In this document: piece after piece, positions 9,348-17,579 of the stretch | Position numbering within the stretch: the first letter of the stretch is position 1 | Layout of the letters: each line of letters starts with the position of its first letter | DNA from: JBLNDJ01 sp050261515 | Lineage (GTDB): Bacteria; Acidobacteriota; Terriglobia; Bryobacterales; Bryobacteraceae | NCBI GenBank assembly: GCA_050261515.1 | Contig: JBLNDJ010000011.1 | Span: 1 to 47,897 of the forward strand | Direction of reading: 5' to 3' | DNA: 47,897 nt | Notes under the pieces: model-generated | Seen by the model: only the letters and a program-made list of their open reading frames with translations | What the model was told of the DNA's origin: nothing | The model's database searches: none | Program-made: the position numbers and the translations under genes

Positions 9348-10145
9348 TCATCCGTTTGCGCCCAGCTCGCCTTGCAGCTCTTTCCATATCCGGAACGGAT
9401 CTCGCGCCCGCCCCACCGGCACTCCATCCCAACCGGCCAGGCTTCGGATGGCTTCCTTGATCCGCCTCCGATACATCTCGACGCTGAACCGGCTGACCCG
9501 GATGCACGACGTGTGAATCGGCAGCGCCCGCTTCCAGGTCCTCCGGATATACGTGTAGCTTTTGTAGAAATCCCGCGGCAGCCGCAGAAGCTGCACCGTG
9601 TTGTGAACGCAGAACGCCGGAATCGCATAGGAACGCATCCCCCGTGCCGCCGCGCGCATGCAGATGTCTGTTCCGTAGAAATGAAAACCTGGAAGTTCCG
9701 TGTCGAACCGGAGGCCCGCGTTCTTTCTGACGATCAGGACGATCTCGTCCAGCGTCTGGACCGGTTCCGGATCCTCGAACGGCCTGCCGATAATCCCCCA
9801 ACCGGAGGAGTAGATATGACCCCGGTACTCCCCTTCCCGTGTGGCGCCAAAACACCCCAGCACGCCCCAGTTCGGATCCGTCTGCTCCAGCCGCTGGAGC
9901 GCCCGCCCGAGCTGATTTATCCAGTTTTCGGGAAAAAACATGTCGGAATGGGAGAAGATTACCAGTTCGTTTTCGGCGCGGCGCAATCCGTCGTTATACG
10001 CCAGCGAAGCCGCCCGGAAATGCTGCTGGACGATCACCTGGTGCGGATGAGGTCCTTGAAAGCACGGCGAGGCCAGAAAGTTGTCGGTCAGGACTTTCCG
10101 GTCGAGAACCGGGACGACGAACGTGATTCGATCGGTCAGCGGCAT
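9348..10145 (-). CDS. Glycosyltransferase family 2
   Basis: 265 residues starting at ATG 10145 (MPLTDRITFVVPVLDR), placed 5 nt after the stop of the upstream gene. A GT-A fold is indicated by the first strand ITFVVPVLD and HSDMFFPENWI, whose S-D is the DXD-like metal/nucleotide site. C-terminal sequence FHFYGTDICMRAAARGMRSY is typical of GT2 acceptor-side motifs (the ED/TDxxxR element). It would add a sugar to the EPS unit at the inner membrane. It is the last gene of the long EPS run; the frame open upstream to 10313 is only a shadow of the Wzy gene. Confidence 0.8.
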   Translation of the reverse strand: MPLTDRITFVVPVLDRKVLTDNFLASPCFQGPHPHQVIVQQHFRAASLAYNDGLRRAENELVIFSHSDMFFPENWINQLGRALQRLEQTDPNWGVLGCFGATREGEYRGHIYSSGWGIIGRPFEDPEPVQTLDEIVLIVRKNAGLRFDTELPGFHFYGTDICMRAAARGMRSYAIPAFCVHNTVQLLRLPRDFYKSYTYIRRTWKRALPIHTSCIRVSRFSVEMYRRRIKEAIRSLAGWDGVPVGRARDPFRIWKELQGELGANG

Positions 10146-10150
10146 GGTTC

Positions 10151-11605
10151 TTACTCCCGCGGGTCCCAGAAATACGCCGCCGAGTGGACGTTGGCTGCGA
10201 CTCCCACCGGCTCGCCGGCCGGCTCCAGCGCCGCAGCGTCCGGCCCGGCCGGCTTCCGCGCGTTGCTGGTCTTCAGCGCCCCGTAGGCGACTGACATGGA
10301 AATGACCGTCCACATGATGTATCCGGTCTGGCCCCAGCCATAAATGGCGACCGAAATCATCACCACGTAAAACACCGCCAACGAGCTGAAAAACACCAGG
10401 CCCAGATAGCGGTCGCTTGGGGAAAGCCTTCTAAAAGTGCGCACCGCCATCGCGGCCGGTTTCATCAGCACGGCGGCCATGAGCGCCAAGCCGATATATC
10501 CCAACTCGTAGGCGAACAGAATCCACGTGCTGTCGCAGGTGAACCAGCGGTGAGTGTCGATGCCCGGCAACTCGAGCACGAGGCCTTTCTCCCGGAACGA
10601 CCCCATCCCGAAGCCGACGGCCGCACGCGCCAAGTCGCCGTTCAGCGTACTGGTGACGGTGCGAAAAAGCACCGTCCGGTAGTTGGCCGAGCTTCCCATC
10701 ATGGAGTTGGTGTCCATCGACGCCCGGTACATATTCACCAGCGTGTCGAGGATTCCCGGGCGCAGCACCAGCACCAGGGCCGCAAGGGCCCCGATGCCGA
10801 GAAGCCGTTTCCGCATGCGGCGATCGGCGGCGAACAACAGAATCGCCAGCCCGAAGGCGGCAGCAATCCAAGGCCCGCGGCTGCTGGTTTTATAGAGCGC
10901 CAGGAACATCAGGAACAGCGTACCGTTGAACAGCCATTTCCTCGACGCCGTTCGCGCCGTAGTAGCCAGGTAGATCGCAAACGGAATCGTCATTGCCAGC
11001 GCGCCGCCGAGGTGGATCGGATGAGGAAACGTCGAGCGGGCGCGCACTCCGCGGTCGAACATCTCCTGGTACAACGCGCTGCCGCCGCCGTAGGTCAATT
11101 GCAGCTCCGCCGGGAAGATCGAAAGAATGCTCCAGTTCAGGTAAACGTCGAACAATCCGAAGATCGAGCAGACACCCATCCCGGCCACCAGGGCGCCGAG
11201 AACCTTTATGATCGTCTTCTCGGAAGTCACCGTCTTCAGAATGATGTAGTACAGCACGTAGTATTCGAGAACCTGCGCGAGCAGTTGCTTCACGCTGGTC
11301 GCCAGGACGATAGAACACGCCGTGGATACCAGTGCCCACACGATCTGCAGGCAGATCAGCTCGGCCATCGGAATCTGGCGGATCGCGTCCTTCTTCCGGT
11401 ACACGAAGAACAACACCAGCAGCGTGGCGAGCGCCAGGCGGCGGCTGTAGAGGTCGAAGGCGCCGGCGAAGCTCAGGCGCGATTCCTCGGGCAGCAGCAC
11501 CACGAAGAAGGCGAAGTACGGCAACGCCTTCTCCAGTCCGTGGCGCGCGGCCACCGTGGCCAGCGTCGCGATGATGACCGCGTCGATGAGGATAACTACA
11601 AGCAT
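10151..11605 (-). CDS. O-antigen ligase/polymerase (Wzy-like) membrane protein
   Basis: 484 residues from ATG 11605, overlapping the previous stop by 10 nt. Hydrophobic segments occur throughout (MLVVILIDAVIIATLATVA, ALATLLVLFFVYR, LLGIGALAALVLVL, GLALMAAVLM, VFYVVMISVAIYGWG). A large hydrophilic loop between about 320 and 400 holds the GFGMGSF and HRWFTCDSTWI regions, as in the Wzy_C/O-antigen ligase family. It would polymerise or ligate lipid-linked repeat units on the periplasmic face. The presence of a Wzx flippase in the same run supports a Wzx/Wzy pathway. It could instead be a ligase; sequence alone does not separate them. Confidence 0.8.
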   Translation of the reverse strand: MLVVILIDAVIIATLATVAARHGLEKALPYFAFFVVLLPEESRLSFAGAFDLYSRRLALATLLVLFFVYRKKDAIRQIPMAELICLQIVWALVSTACSIVLATSVKQLLAQVLEYYVLYYIILKTVTSEKTIIKVLGALVAGMGVCSIFGLFDVYLNWSILSIFPAELQLTYGGGSALYQEMFDRGVRARSTFPHPIHLGGALAMTIPFAIYLATTARTASRKWLFNGTLFLMFLALYKTSSRGPWIAAAFGLAILLFAADRRMRKRLLGIGALAALVLVLRPGILDTLVNMYRASMDTNSMMGSSANYRTVLFRTVTSTLNGDLARAAVGFGMGSFREKGLVLELPGIDTHRWFTCDSTWILFAYELGYIGLALMAAVLMKPAAMAVRTFRRLSPSDRYLGLVFFSSLAVFYVVMISVAIYGWGQTGYIMWTVISMSVAYGALKTSNARKPAGPDAAALEPAGEPVGVAANVHSAAYFWDPRE

Positions 11606-12483
11606 CGCTTGAGACTCTGGAACATCGCCTTCAACCGGCCCTTCTGCTCCTTTCTGACGAACGCCGCGACGTCCTTCGAAACCAGCAGCGGATCGGCCGC
11701 ACACGCCCAGCAGAACCCCGCGTAGCGCGCCGCGGCCCGCACCAAAACGGGCCGTTCCGGAACGCGCCGCAGGCACTTGACTACTTCAAACAACGGATGG
11801 CTCCCCATCGAAAAGTCCATCCGCCCCTGGCGAAAACAATGGCGCAGGATGCGGTCGGCCGCTCCTGTCGGGCGGTAGTGCCGCACCGGAAGATCGGTGG
11901 GCGCCACGCGCCAGCCGTTCATCCGGGCCCGAATCTCCGCATACCAGTCTTCCCCTCCATACTCCAGCGCCAGGTAGCCGCCGATCTTCTCGTAGCACTC
12001 GCGCCGCATCAGTTGCGCCGCGTGCCCGACTGAGGTGAGGCTGTTCGACCACCGCGCGCGGAACCCGCGTCCGCCGTCTTCATGGATCAGCCCGGATGTG
12101 GCGCCCAGGTCCGGCTCGCGTTGAAAACGCGTTAGGAGGCGTTCGTAGTAATCGGGATCGAACGAAACGTCCGCATCCAGATTCCCGACAAAATCGAACT
12201 CCAGGCCGCCCAGCATTTTATATGCGTGCCGCAGCGCTCGCACCTTGGAGGCAACCCCGCGCAGGTTCGACCGCTCGAGCCTCTCGAACAGGATCACATC
12301 GGTCTTCGCCTGGTACGTTCTCACAACGTCGTCGGTTCCGTCGCTCGAGCCGTCACTGACGATGACCCACCGGACCGGCTGCACGTTCTGCGCAAGCACG
12401 GCCTCGATCGTCCGGCCGATATAGCGCTCCTCGTTGTAGGCCGACGTCAGCAGGGCGTACTCCGATGTTTCGCGACGGGTCAT
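11596..12483 (-). CDS. Glycosyltransferase family 2
   Basis: 295 residues from ATG 12483 (MTRRETSEYALLTSAYNEER). The motif LLTSAYNEERYIGRTIEAVL begins the GT-A fold. IVSDGSSDGTDDVV (about 40-53) is the classic nucleotide-binding segment, and VGNLDADVSF carries the DXD. YGGEDWYAEIRARMNGWRV contains the conserved ED of the acceptor-side motif. It is probably peripheral at the inner membrane; the C-terminal half has few hydrophobic stretches. The start is 11 nt after the stop of the epimerase gene. Sugar specificity is unknown. Confidence 0.85.
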   Translation of the reverse strand: MTRRETSEYALLTSAYNEERYIGRTIEAVLAQNVQPVRWVIVSDGSSDGTDDVVRTYQAKTDVILFERLERSNLRGVASKVRALRHAYKMLGGLEFDFVGNLDADVSFDPDYYERLLTRFQREPDLGATSGLIHEDGGRGFRARWSNSLTSVGHAAQLMRRECYEKIGGYLALEYGGEDWYAEIRARMNGWRVAPTDLPVRHYRPTGAADRILRHCFRQGRMDFSMGSHPLFEVVKCLRRVPERPVLVRAAARYAGFCWACAADPLLVSKDVAAFVRKEQKGRLKAMFQSLKRCL

Positions 12484-12494
12484 GTGCTTTTCGA

Positions 12495-13508
12495 CTAAGC
12501 GCGGGCCGCGGTGGTCACCCGCGCCCAGCTCGGCGGCAGGTTCCGCGGAATCTCGATGTTCTCGAACACGCTGCTCTCGCGCGCGCCGTGGTCCTTTACC
12601 CACGCGGCCATGGCGCGGATGCCATCGGCGAGCGTGACCTTGTCGCCGGTCCGGAACACGCGCTGCGCTTTGCTGTGGTCGGAGAATGCCTCCTTCACTT
12701 CGTTGCGCGCCTCTAGGTACGCGATGCGGCATTCTTTACCCATCGCCTCGGCCACCACCTGGGCCAGTTCGTTCACCGTGTAAGGAACGTCTGCGCCCAC
12801 ATTGAAGATCTGGTTGCGAGCGGACAAGATATTCACCGAGTCCGCGATCAGCGGCGCCACATCGTTCACGTGGCTGAAAGCGCGCTTCTGTGTGCCGTCG
12901 CCGAAAATCGTCATCGGCTCGCCCTTGAGCATCTGGTTCATGAAAATGCCGACCACGTTGCGGTAGCGGTCGCCGATGTTCTGGTTCTCGCCGTAGACGT
13001 TATGCGGGCGGAAGATCACGTAGTCGAGCCCGAACATCTCGTGGGTCACCCGCAGTTCCTGCTCGACGGCGAGCTTCGCGATGCCGTAGGAATCCTCGGG
13101 CACCGGGATCATATCCTCGGTCATGGGCGTTTGGCCGGCGCCGTAGACCGCAATCGACGACGTGAACACGAAGCACTTCACGTTGTTGTTCACCGCTTCA
13201 TTGATCAGGTTCACCGAGCCGATCAGGTTGTTCTGATAATTAAAGCGTTTGATGAAATGGCTGAGCCCCTCGGCCGCGTAGGCCGCCAGGTGATACACGT
13301 AATCGAACTTGTGCTCGCGGAAAAGTCCGCCCAGCAGCGCGTGATCGAGCACGGAACCTTTCACGAAGGTGGCGCCCTGCGGGACGTTGTCCACGAACCC
13401 GCCGCTGAGGTCGTCGATCACGACAACATCATGGCCGGTGTTCAGAAGGCGCCGGGCCACGTGCGATCCCATGAATCCGGCGCCGCCCGTAACGAGTGAA
13501 ACTGGCAT
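12495..13508 (-). CDS. NAD-dependent epimerase/dehydratase (UDP-glucose 4-epimerase-like)
   Basis: 337 residues from ATG 13508 behind a GGGGAG ribosome-binding site. Extended SDR family: VTGGAGFMGSH (6-16) is the GxxGxxG NAD-binding motif, with SS at 117-118, and Y141-x3-K145 (YGIAK) is the catalytic pair. FRPHNVYGENQ and FGDGTQKRAFSHVNDVA are typical of nucleotide-sugar 4-epimerases. It would interconvert UDP-sugars for EPS synthesis. The substrate (Glc/Gal, GlcNAc/GalNAc or uronate) cannot be fixed from the motifs alone. Confidence 0.85.
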   Translation of the reverse strand: MPVSLVTGGAGFMGSHVARRLLNTGHDVVVIDDLSGGFVDNVPQGATFVKGSVLDHALLGGLFREHKFDYVYHLAAYAAEGLSHFIKRFNYQNNLIGSVNLINEAVNNNVKCFVFTSSIAVYGAGQTPMTEDMIPVPEDSYGIAKLAVEQELRVTHEMFGLDYVIFRPHNVYGENQNIGDRYRNVVGIFMNQMLKGEPMTIFGDGTQKRAFSHVNDVAPLIADSVNILSARNQIFNVGADVPYTVNELAQVVAEAMGKECRIAYLEARNEVKEAFSDHSKAQRVFRTGDKVTLADGIRAMAAWVKDHGARESSVFENIEIPRNLPPSWARVTTAARA

Positions 13509-13546
13509 CAACGAGTCTCCCCTCTTTTCTGTCTGGTTGAAATTCC

Positions 13547-14533
13547 CTACGCCTGCACGGCGAGGCGCTCCAGCGTGTCCGGCTCCTCGCGGCTGCGGAC
13601 GAATTGCACCGGATCGAGCCGTTTGTTCCAGTCGGCCGCCACCCGGTACATCGCCATGCGGTTCTTCCGCGACTCGTTCGGCGCCAGCAGCGAGAGCAGC
13701 CCGTATCCCAACTGCCTGACCCTGATGCGCGCCAGGACCGCGCGCCGGCACTGCCGCGCGCCCTTCTCGCCGAAGTGCTTGTAGTAGTAGCGGTAGCGAT
13801 TGCGGTATTTCTCGAGCTCGAAACGAATCGGGAACCGCCCCACCGATTGCCCGCCCAGATGCGTGATGACGGCATCGGGAGTGTACAGAATCGGCCGCCC
13901 CGCGCCCCAGACGCGGCGGCATAAATCGACCTCTTCGTAGTGGTAGAAGAACTGATCGTCGAAGCCGCCGAGCGCGTTCAGAACGTCGCGGCGGAACATC
14001 ACGCAGCATCCCGACTGCCAGTCGATGGGCCGCTCGCTGTCGCCGTTCCAGCCCGTGTAAGTGTCCGACACGAAGGCGCTCGATACAAAGGCCAGCGGGC
14101 GAAGATACAGCGCGGCGATCCAGTCGCCGATCACGCTCGGAAACGGCCGTGCCGAGCGCTGCAGCGAGCCGTCGCGGTTCAGCACGCGGCAGCCGAAGGC
14201 GCCCGCGCCGGGGTACCGGTCGGCGAAAGCGACGAATTTCTCGAGCGCGCGGTCGTGGATGATCGTGTCCGGGTTCAGGATGAGAACATACTCGCCCGAG
14301 CTGGCCCGGATGCCGGCGTTGTTGCCCCTGGCGAAGCCGAGGTTCTCTCCGTTTTCGAGAATCGTGACCGCCGGATAGTTCTTCCGGATGAACTCCTGCG
14401 AGCCGTCCGTCGAGCCGTTGTCGGAAACGATGACTTCAAAAGGAATGCCGTGCGTCTCTTGAAAGATCGACCGGAGACAATCTCCGATCACCTTCATATC
14501 GTTCCAACAGATGATAACGATGGACAATTTCAT
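13547..14533 (-). CDS. Glycosyltransferase family 2 (rhamnosyltransferase-like)
   Basis: 328 residues from ATG 14533, which makes an ATGA overlap with the stop of the upstream gene; that overlap fixes the start better than the GTG at 14548. MKLSIVIICWNDMKVIGDCL and IVSDNGSTDGSQEFI form the donor site, and LILNPDTIIHDRALEKFV carries the NPD (DXD-like) motif usual in WcaE/RfbN-type rhamnosyltransferases. YHYEEVDLCRRVWGAG is the acceptor-side EEVD/R motif. Rhamnose specificity is only a family tendency. Confidence 0.85.
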   Translation of the reverse strand: MKLSIVIICWNDMKVIGDCLRSIFQETHGIPFEVIVSDNGSTDGSQEFIRKNYPAVTILENGENLGFARGNNAGIRASSGEYVLILNPDTIIHDRALEKFVAFADRYPGAGAFGCRVLNRDGSLQRSARPFPSVIGDWIAALYLRPLAFVSSAFVSDTYTGWNGDSERPIDWQSGCCVMFRRDVLNALGGFDDQFFYHYEEVDLCRRVWGAGRPILYTPDAVITHLGGQSVGRFPIRFELEKYRNRYRYYYKHFGEKGARQCRRAVLARIRVRQLGYGLLSLLAPNESRKNRMAMYRVAADWNKRLDPVQFVRSREEPDTLERLAVQA

Positions 14534-16383
14534 TCGGTTGAGCTCCACTTGGGCCCGCGCATTCTGCGGGCGTAGAAGATCACACCCGCGCTCACGATCG
14601 CGAGCACGACGATCAGCGCGCCGGCGGGCGACGCCACGCGCCCCACATTGAGGCGAATCAGCCCGCGGCCCATGGCGTTCCGGGCCAGATACATGTCCCG
14701 GAAGTCCGAGGCCATCCGGAGGAAGTAGACGTAAGCGCTGTTCTTGTCCGGGCTCACGGCCGCGATGCCGGCGCCGGCGCGGCGGATCACGATGGTCCGC
14801 GCAGCGGCCGCCGGAACCCTGAGGCTGAATTCGATTCTGCCCTCGCGGAAGCGGAACGGCTGCGCCCGGCCGTCTACCGAAACGGATTCGACCGCGGGCT
14901 GGTTGTCGTCCTGCTTGCTCACGTGGAACACCGCGTCCCGTCCGGAGGTGTTATCCAGGCACAACTCGCCGGTGAACGCCGTGACGTCGTAGTCCGCATC
15001 ATCCCTTTCGCGGAGCAGGTACGAGTGCCTCGCGATCTCTCCGAGGCCCGCCCAGCGCGTCTTCGGCTCCAGTCGGTTGACCCGGTCGGCCACCGCGTTG
15101 AAGGCGTCCGGGCCCGTTTCGAAAAGGTCCTGGTGGCAGTAGAACAGCAGCGGATTTCCGAGGAACTGATTGATCTCCACGAAGCCGGCATCGAGCCCGA
15201 CAGAGGGCGGCTGCCGCACGATGCTCGGGAAGTCCGCGTACTCGAGCGTGACGGGCCGCAGGGCGAAGGGCAGCGTGGGCGGATCGGTCCGTTCCATCGG
15301 AACGTTCGAGGAGTTGACCGTCGCAAGGAAATTGGCCCTCTTGAGCGCCCCGAGCGTTCCGGCGGGCGCGATGCTGTGCGGGAAGACCATCACAGGGTCG
15401 TAGGCGATTCCGGTGCGCGACCGGAACTCGTTCATCCTCGCCAGCGCCTGTTTCGCCAGCACAGCCTGCTCGCCGAGCGGCTTGGTCTTGTAGTCCCTAA
15501 ATTCCTTGTGATCGTGGTTGTCGCCGTGAACGGAGATAGAGAACCGGTCGGGATGATTCCGAAACAGCGCGACGACGCCGGCCTGGCTGCGGTCGTAGTT
15601 CCAGGGGATGAAGGCGATGGTCGTATGGAAGTTGTGGCTTTCCATCTCCGCCAGCAGCCCTTGGTAGCTGACGTTCCCGTAGGGCTCGCGAAGCCAAGGA
15701 TCGTCGATTGTCAGGTTCGCGTACCGGCCCGCCGAATGCCACGCGCGCTCGCCCGCGACGCTCCGGAAGAACATCATCGCCGAGGCGACCTCGGGGAACG
15801 AGCGCACCAGCCGCGCCGCCATTGAATCCGTCGCCGCCGCATGCGATTCGATCGCCGCGGCCAGGAACACGCGCGTCTTCCCGGCGGTGGTCTCGACGAA
15901 CACCGGAAACTGCCGCTCCCCGGCGCGCAGCGAAGCGATTTGCGTGAAACCCGCGCCGGTGAGATAGGCAGCCTCATCGACCGGCAGTTTCAGACCGCTC
16001 AACGGGCCGGCCAATTCGGATGCCCCTGCGATCGCATACACCCGCGCGCCCGGCCCCGTCATCCGCTCGCATCCGGTCACCGCGCCGCCGGACCATTCGG
16101 CCAGGGCCGCGCGATCAGTTTCGGGCGTGATCCCGGCGATCAGGACCGGCACGTTGCCGAACTTTGCGGCCACCGATTTCCGGCTGGTCCCAGCCAGCGC
16201 GCCCGCGTCGATCACGACGGCCAGCGGCGGCGCGGCTCCCAAATCGAGTCCGTAAAACCCAGCCGCGATCTCCACTTGGCGCGTTCCGGCGGACTGTTCC
16301 GATGGGCGCACGAACACCACGCCCGCCGCGAGCGCGCCCTGGACGGCCGCGCACACGAGCGCCGCGCATCGAACGAATCGCAT
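14530..16383 (-). CDS. Exported polysaccharide-deacetylase-like protein, C-terminal membrane anchor
   Basis: 617 residues from ATG 16383 (MRFVRCAALVCAAVQGALAA, signal peptide). The central part has NLTIDDPWLREPYG (about 230) and SVHGDNHDHKEF (about 290), which look like the DD and HxxxH metal-binding elements of NodB/CE4 deacetylases. MVFPHSIAP and LFYCHQDLFETG may supply later motifs. A C-terminal segment ALIVVLAIVSAGVIFYARR followed by basic residues is a membrane anchor, so the enzyme would face the periplasm. It may deacetylate the polymer or a lipid-linked intermediate. Catalytic assignment is inference. Confidence 0.7.
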   Translation of the reverse strand: MRFVRCAALVCAAVQGALAAGVVFVRPSEQSAGTRQVEIAAGFYGLDLGAAPPLAVVIDAGALAGTSRKSVAAKFGNVPVLIAGITPETDRAALAEWSGGAVTGCERMTGPGARVYAIAGASELAGPLSGLKLPVDEAAYLTGAGFTQIASLRAGERQFPVFVETTAGKTRVFLAAAIESHAAATDSMAARLVRSFPEVASAMMFFRSVAGERAWHSAGRYANLTIDDPWLREPYGNVSYQGLLAEMESHNFHTTIAFIPWNYDRSQAGVVALFRNHPDRFSISVHGDNHDHKEFRDYKTKPLGEQAVLAKQALARMNEFRSRTGIAYDPVMVFPHSIAPAGTLGALKRANFLATVNSSNVPMERTDPPTLPFALRPVTLEYADFPSIVRQPPSVGLDAGFVEINQFLGNPLLFYCHQDLFETGPDAFNAVADRVNRLEPKTRWAGLGEIARHSYLLRERDDADYDVTAFTGELCLDNTSGRDAVFHVSKQDDNQPAVESVSVDGRAQPFRFREGRIEFSLRVPAAAARTIVIRRAGAGIAAVSPDKNSAYVYFLRMASDFRDMYLARNAMGRGLIRLNVGRVASPAGALIVVLAIVSAGVIFYARRMRGPKWSSTE

Positions 16384-16388
16384 GCAAC

Positions 16389-17576
16389 TCACCGGAGGGC
16401 CGCCTCGTACGCCTGGAGCAGCGACACCTTCTCGTTCTCCCAGTTCAGGCTCTGCTCAACCCGCCTGCGCCCGTTTGCGCCTAGTTCCCGCCGCAGCGCC
16501 TCATCGTCGAGCAGCCTGTTCACCTGCGCGGCAAACTCAGAGGGATCGTCGGCCGTGGCATACAGCGCCGCGGGCCCCGCGATCCGCCGCCCCTCCTTGA
16601 GATCGAACTGAACGATCGGCACCCCGTACGCCATGTATTCGAGGATCTTGATCATGGTGGAGTTGTCGTTCATCGGAGTCTTCGGATCGGGCGCCACGCC
16701 GATATCGGCCCGCGAAAGATATGCAGTCACGACGTCGTAGGAAATCTGCCCGGTAAATGTGACAAACGGATCAAGTCCGCGCGCCGCTACACCGGCCTTC
16801 AAACTCGCCAGCTCGGATCCCCCGCCGATCAGGACGAACTGCGTGTCCCTCCGCGCGCGGCCGTTCACGATCTGGTCGATCGCCTCAATCAGAAGCGGCA
16901 GGCCGTCCTGCGGCCCCATGAACCCGACATAGAGCACCAGGAATTTCTTCCCTCGCCGCGCGTCTTCGGCGAGCGGCACGTGGTGGAGGCCGTTCAGTTC
17001 CGAGCAGTTCCGCACCACGAAAACGTCCTCGGGGCGCTTCCCTCCCCTGCTCACGGCGATCTCTTTGAACGAATCGTTGGTGGCGATGGAAACCTTCGCC
17101 GCGCGGAACGAGCACCGCTCGCAGAACCGCACCAGCGCGTGCAGCATCCGCTTCCCGCGGCCGAACTTGGTCTCGAAAAGCTCGGGAGACAGGTCATGGT
17201 GATCGAACACGAACCGCACGCCGAAGAGCCTGAGAAGCAGCGCAATCAGGAAAATCGTGTCCGGCGGATTGCACGCCTGTAGAATCCGGAATCGCGTGCG
17301 CGCGAACACCTTGAGCACCAGGTAGCACTCGGCCGCCAGCGCCCAGCCGTATTCGAGCACATAACCGAGCACACCCGAAGCCTCCATGCGGCGGTGCCGG
17401 TAGATCGCAATGCCGTCGAGCACCTCATGGGAAGCCGCCGCGGCGCCCGTTCCCTTCGGGCAGACCACCGAGACGCGGTAGCCCGCGTCGCGCAGCGCGC
17501 GAGCTTCCTTCCACACGCGCCGGTCCATGGGCACCGGCAGGTTCTCGACGACGATGCAGACCGCTGGTTGCTTCAT
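16389..17576 (-). CDS. Glycosyltransferase family 4 (group 1)
   Basis: 395 residues. The N-terminus VCIVVENLPVPMDRRVWKEA is the typical opening of WcaI/PssF-like GT4 enzymes, and RFVFDHHDLSPELFETKFG follows. FLVLYVGFMGPQDGLPLLIEA (about 215-235) opens the second Rossmann domain. The donor-binding motif region reads ADIGVAPDPKTPMNDNSTMIKILEYMAYGVPIV, i.e. a modified EX7E with K/E. It starts 3 nt after the stop of the large GT gene and is followed by the deacetylase-like gene, all minus, so the genes are probably co-transcribed. Confidence 0.85.
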   Translation of the reverse strand: MKQPAVCIVVENLPVPMDRRVWKEARALRDAGYRVSVVCPKGTGAAAASHEVLDGIAIYRHRRMEASGVLGYVLEYGWALAAECYLVLKVFARTRFRILQACNPPDTIFLIALLLRLFGVRFVFDHHDLSPELFETKFGRGKRMLHALVRFCERCSFRAAKVSIATNDSFKEIAVSRGGKRPEDVFVVRNCSELNGLHHVPLAEDARRGKKFLVLYVGFMGPQDGLPLLIEAIDQIVNGRARRDTQFVLIGGGSELASLKAGVAARGLDPFVTFTGQISYDVVTAYLSRADIGVAPDPKTPMNDNSTMIKILEYMAYGVPIVQFDLKEGRRIAGPAALYATADDPSEFAAQVNRLLDDEALRRELGANGRRRVEQSLNWENEKVSLLQAYEAALR

Positions 17577-17579
17577 GTC

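Noticed and set aside
10550..11725. 391-codon plus-strand ORF opposite Wzy
   Set aside because: Highly charged shadow; the opposite strand codes for clear membrane helices.
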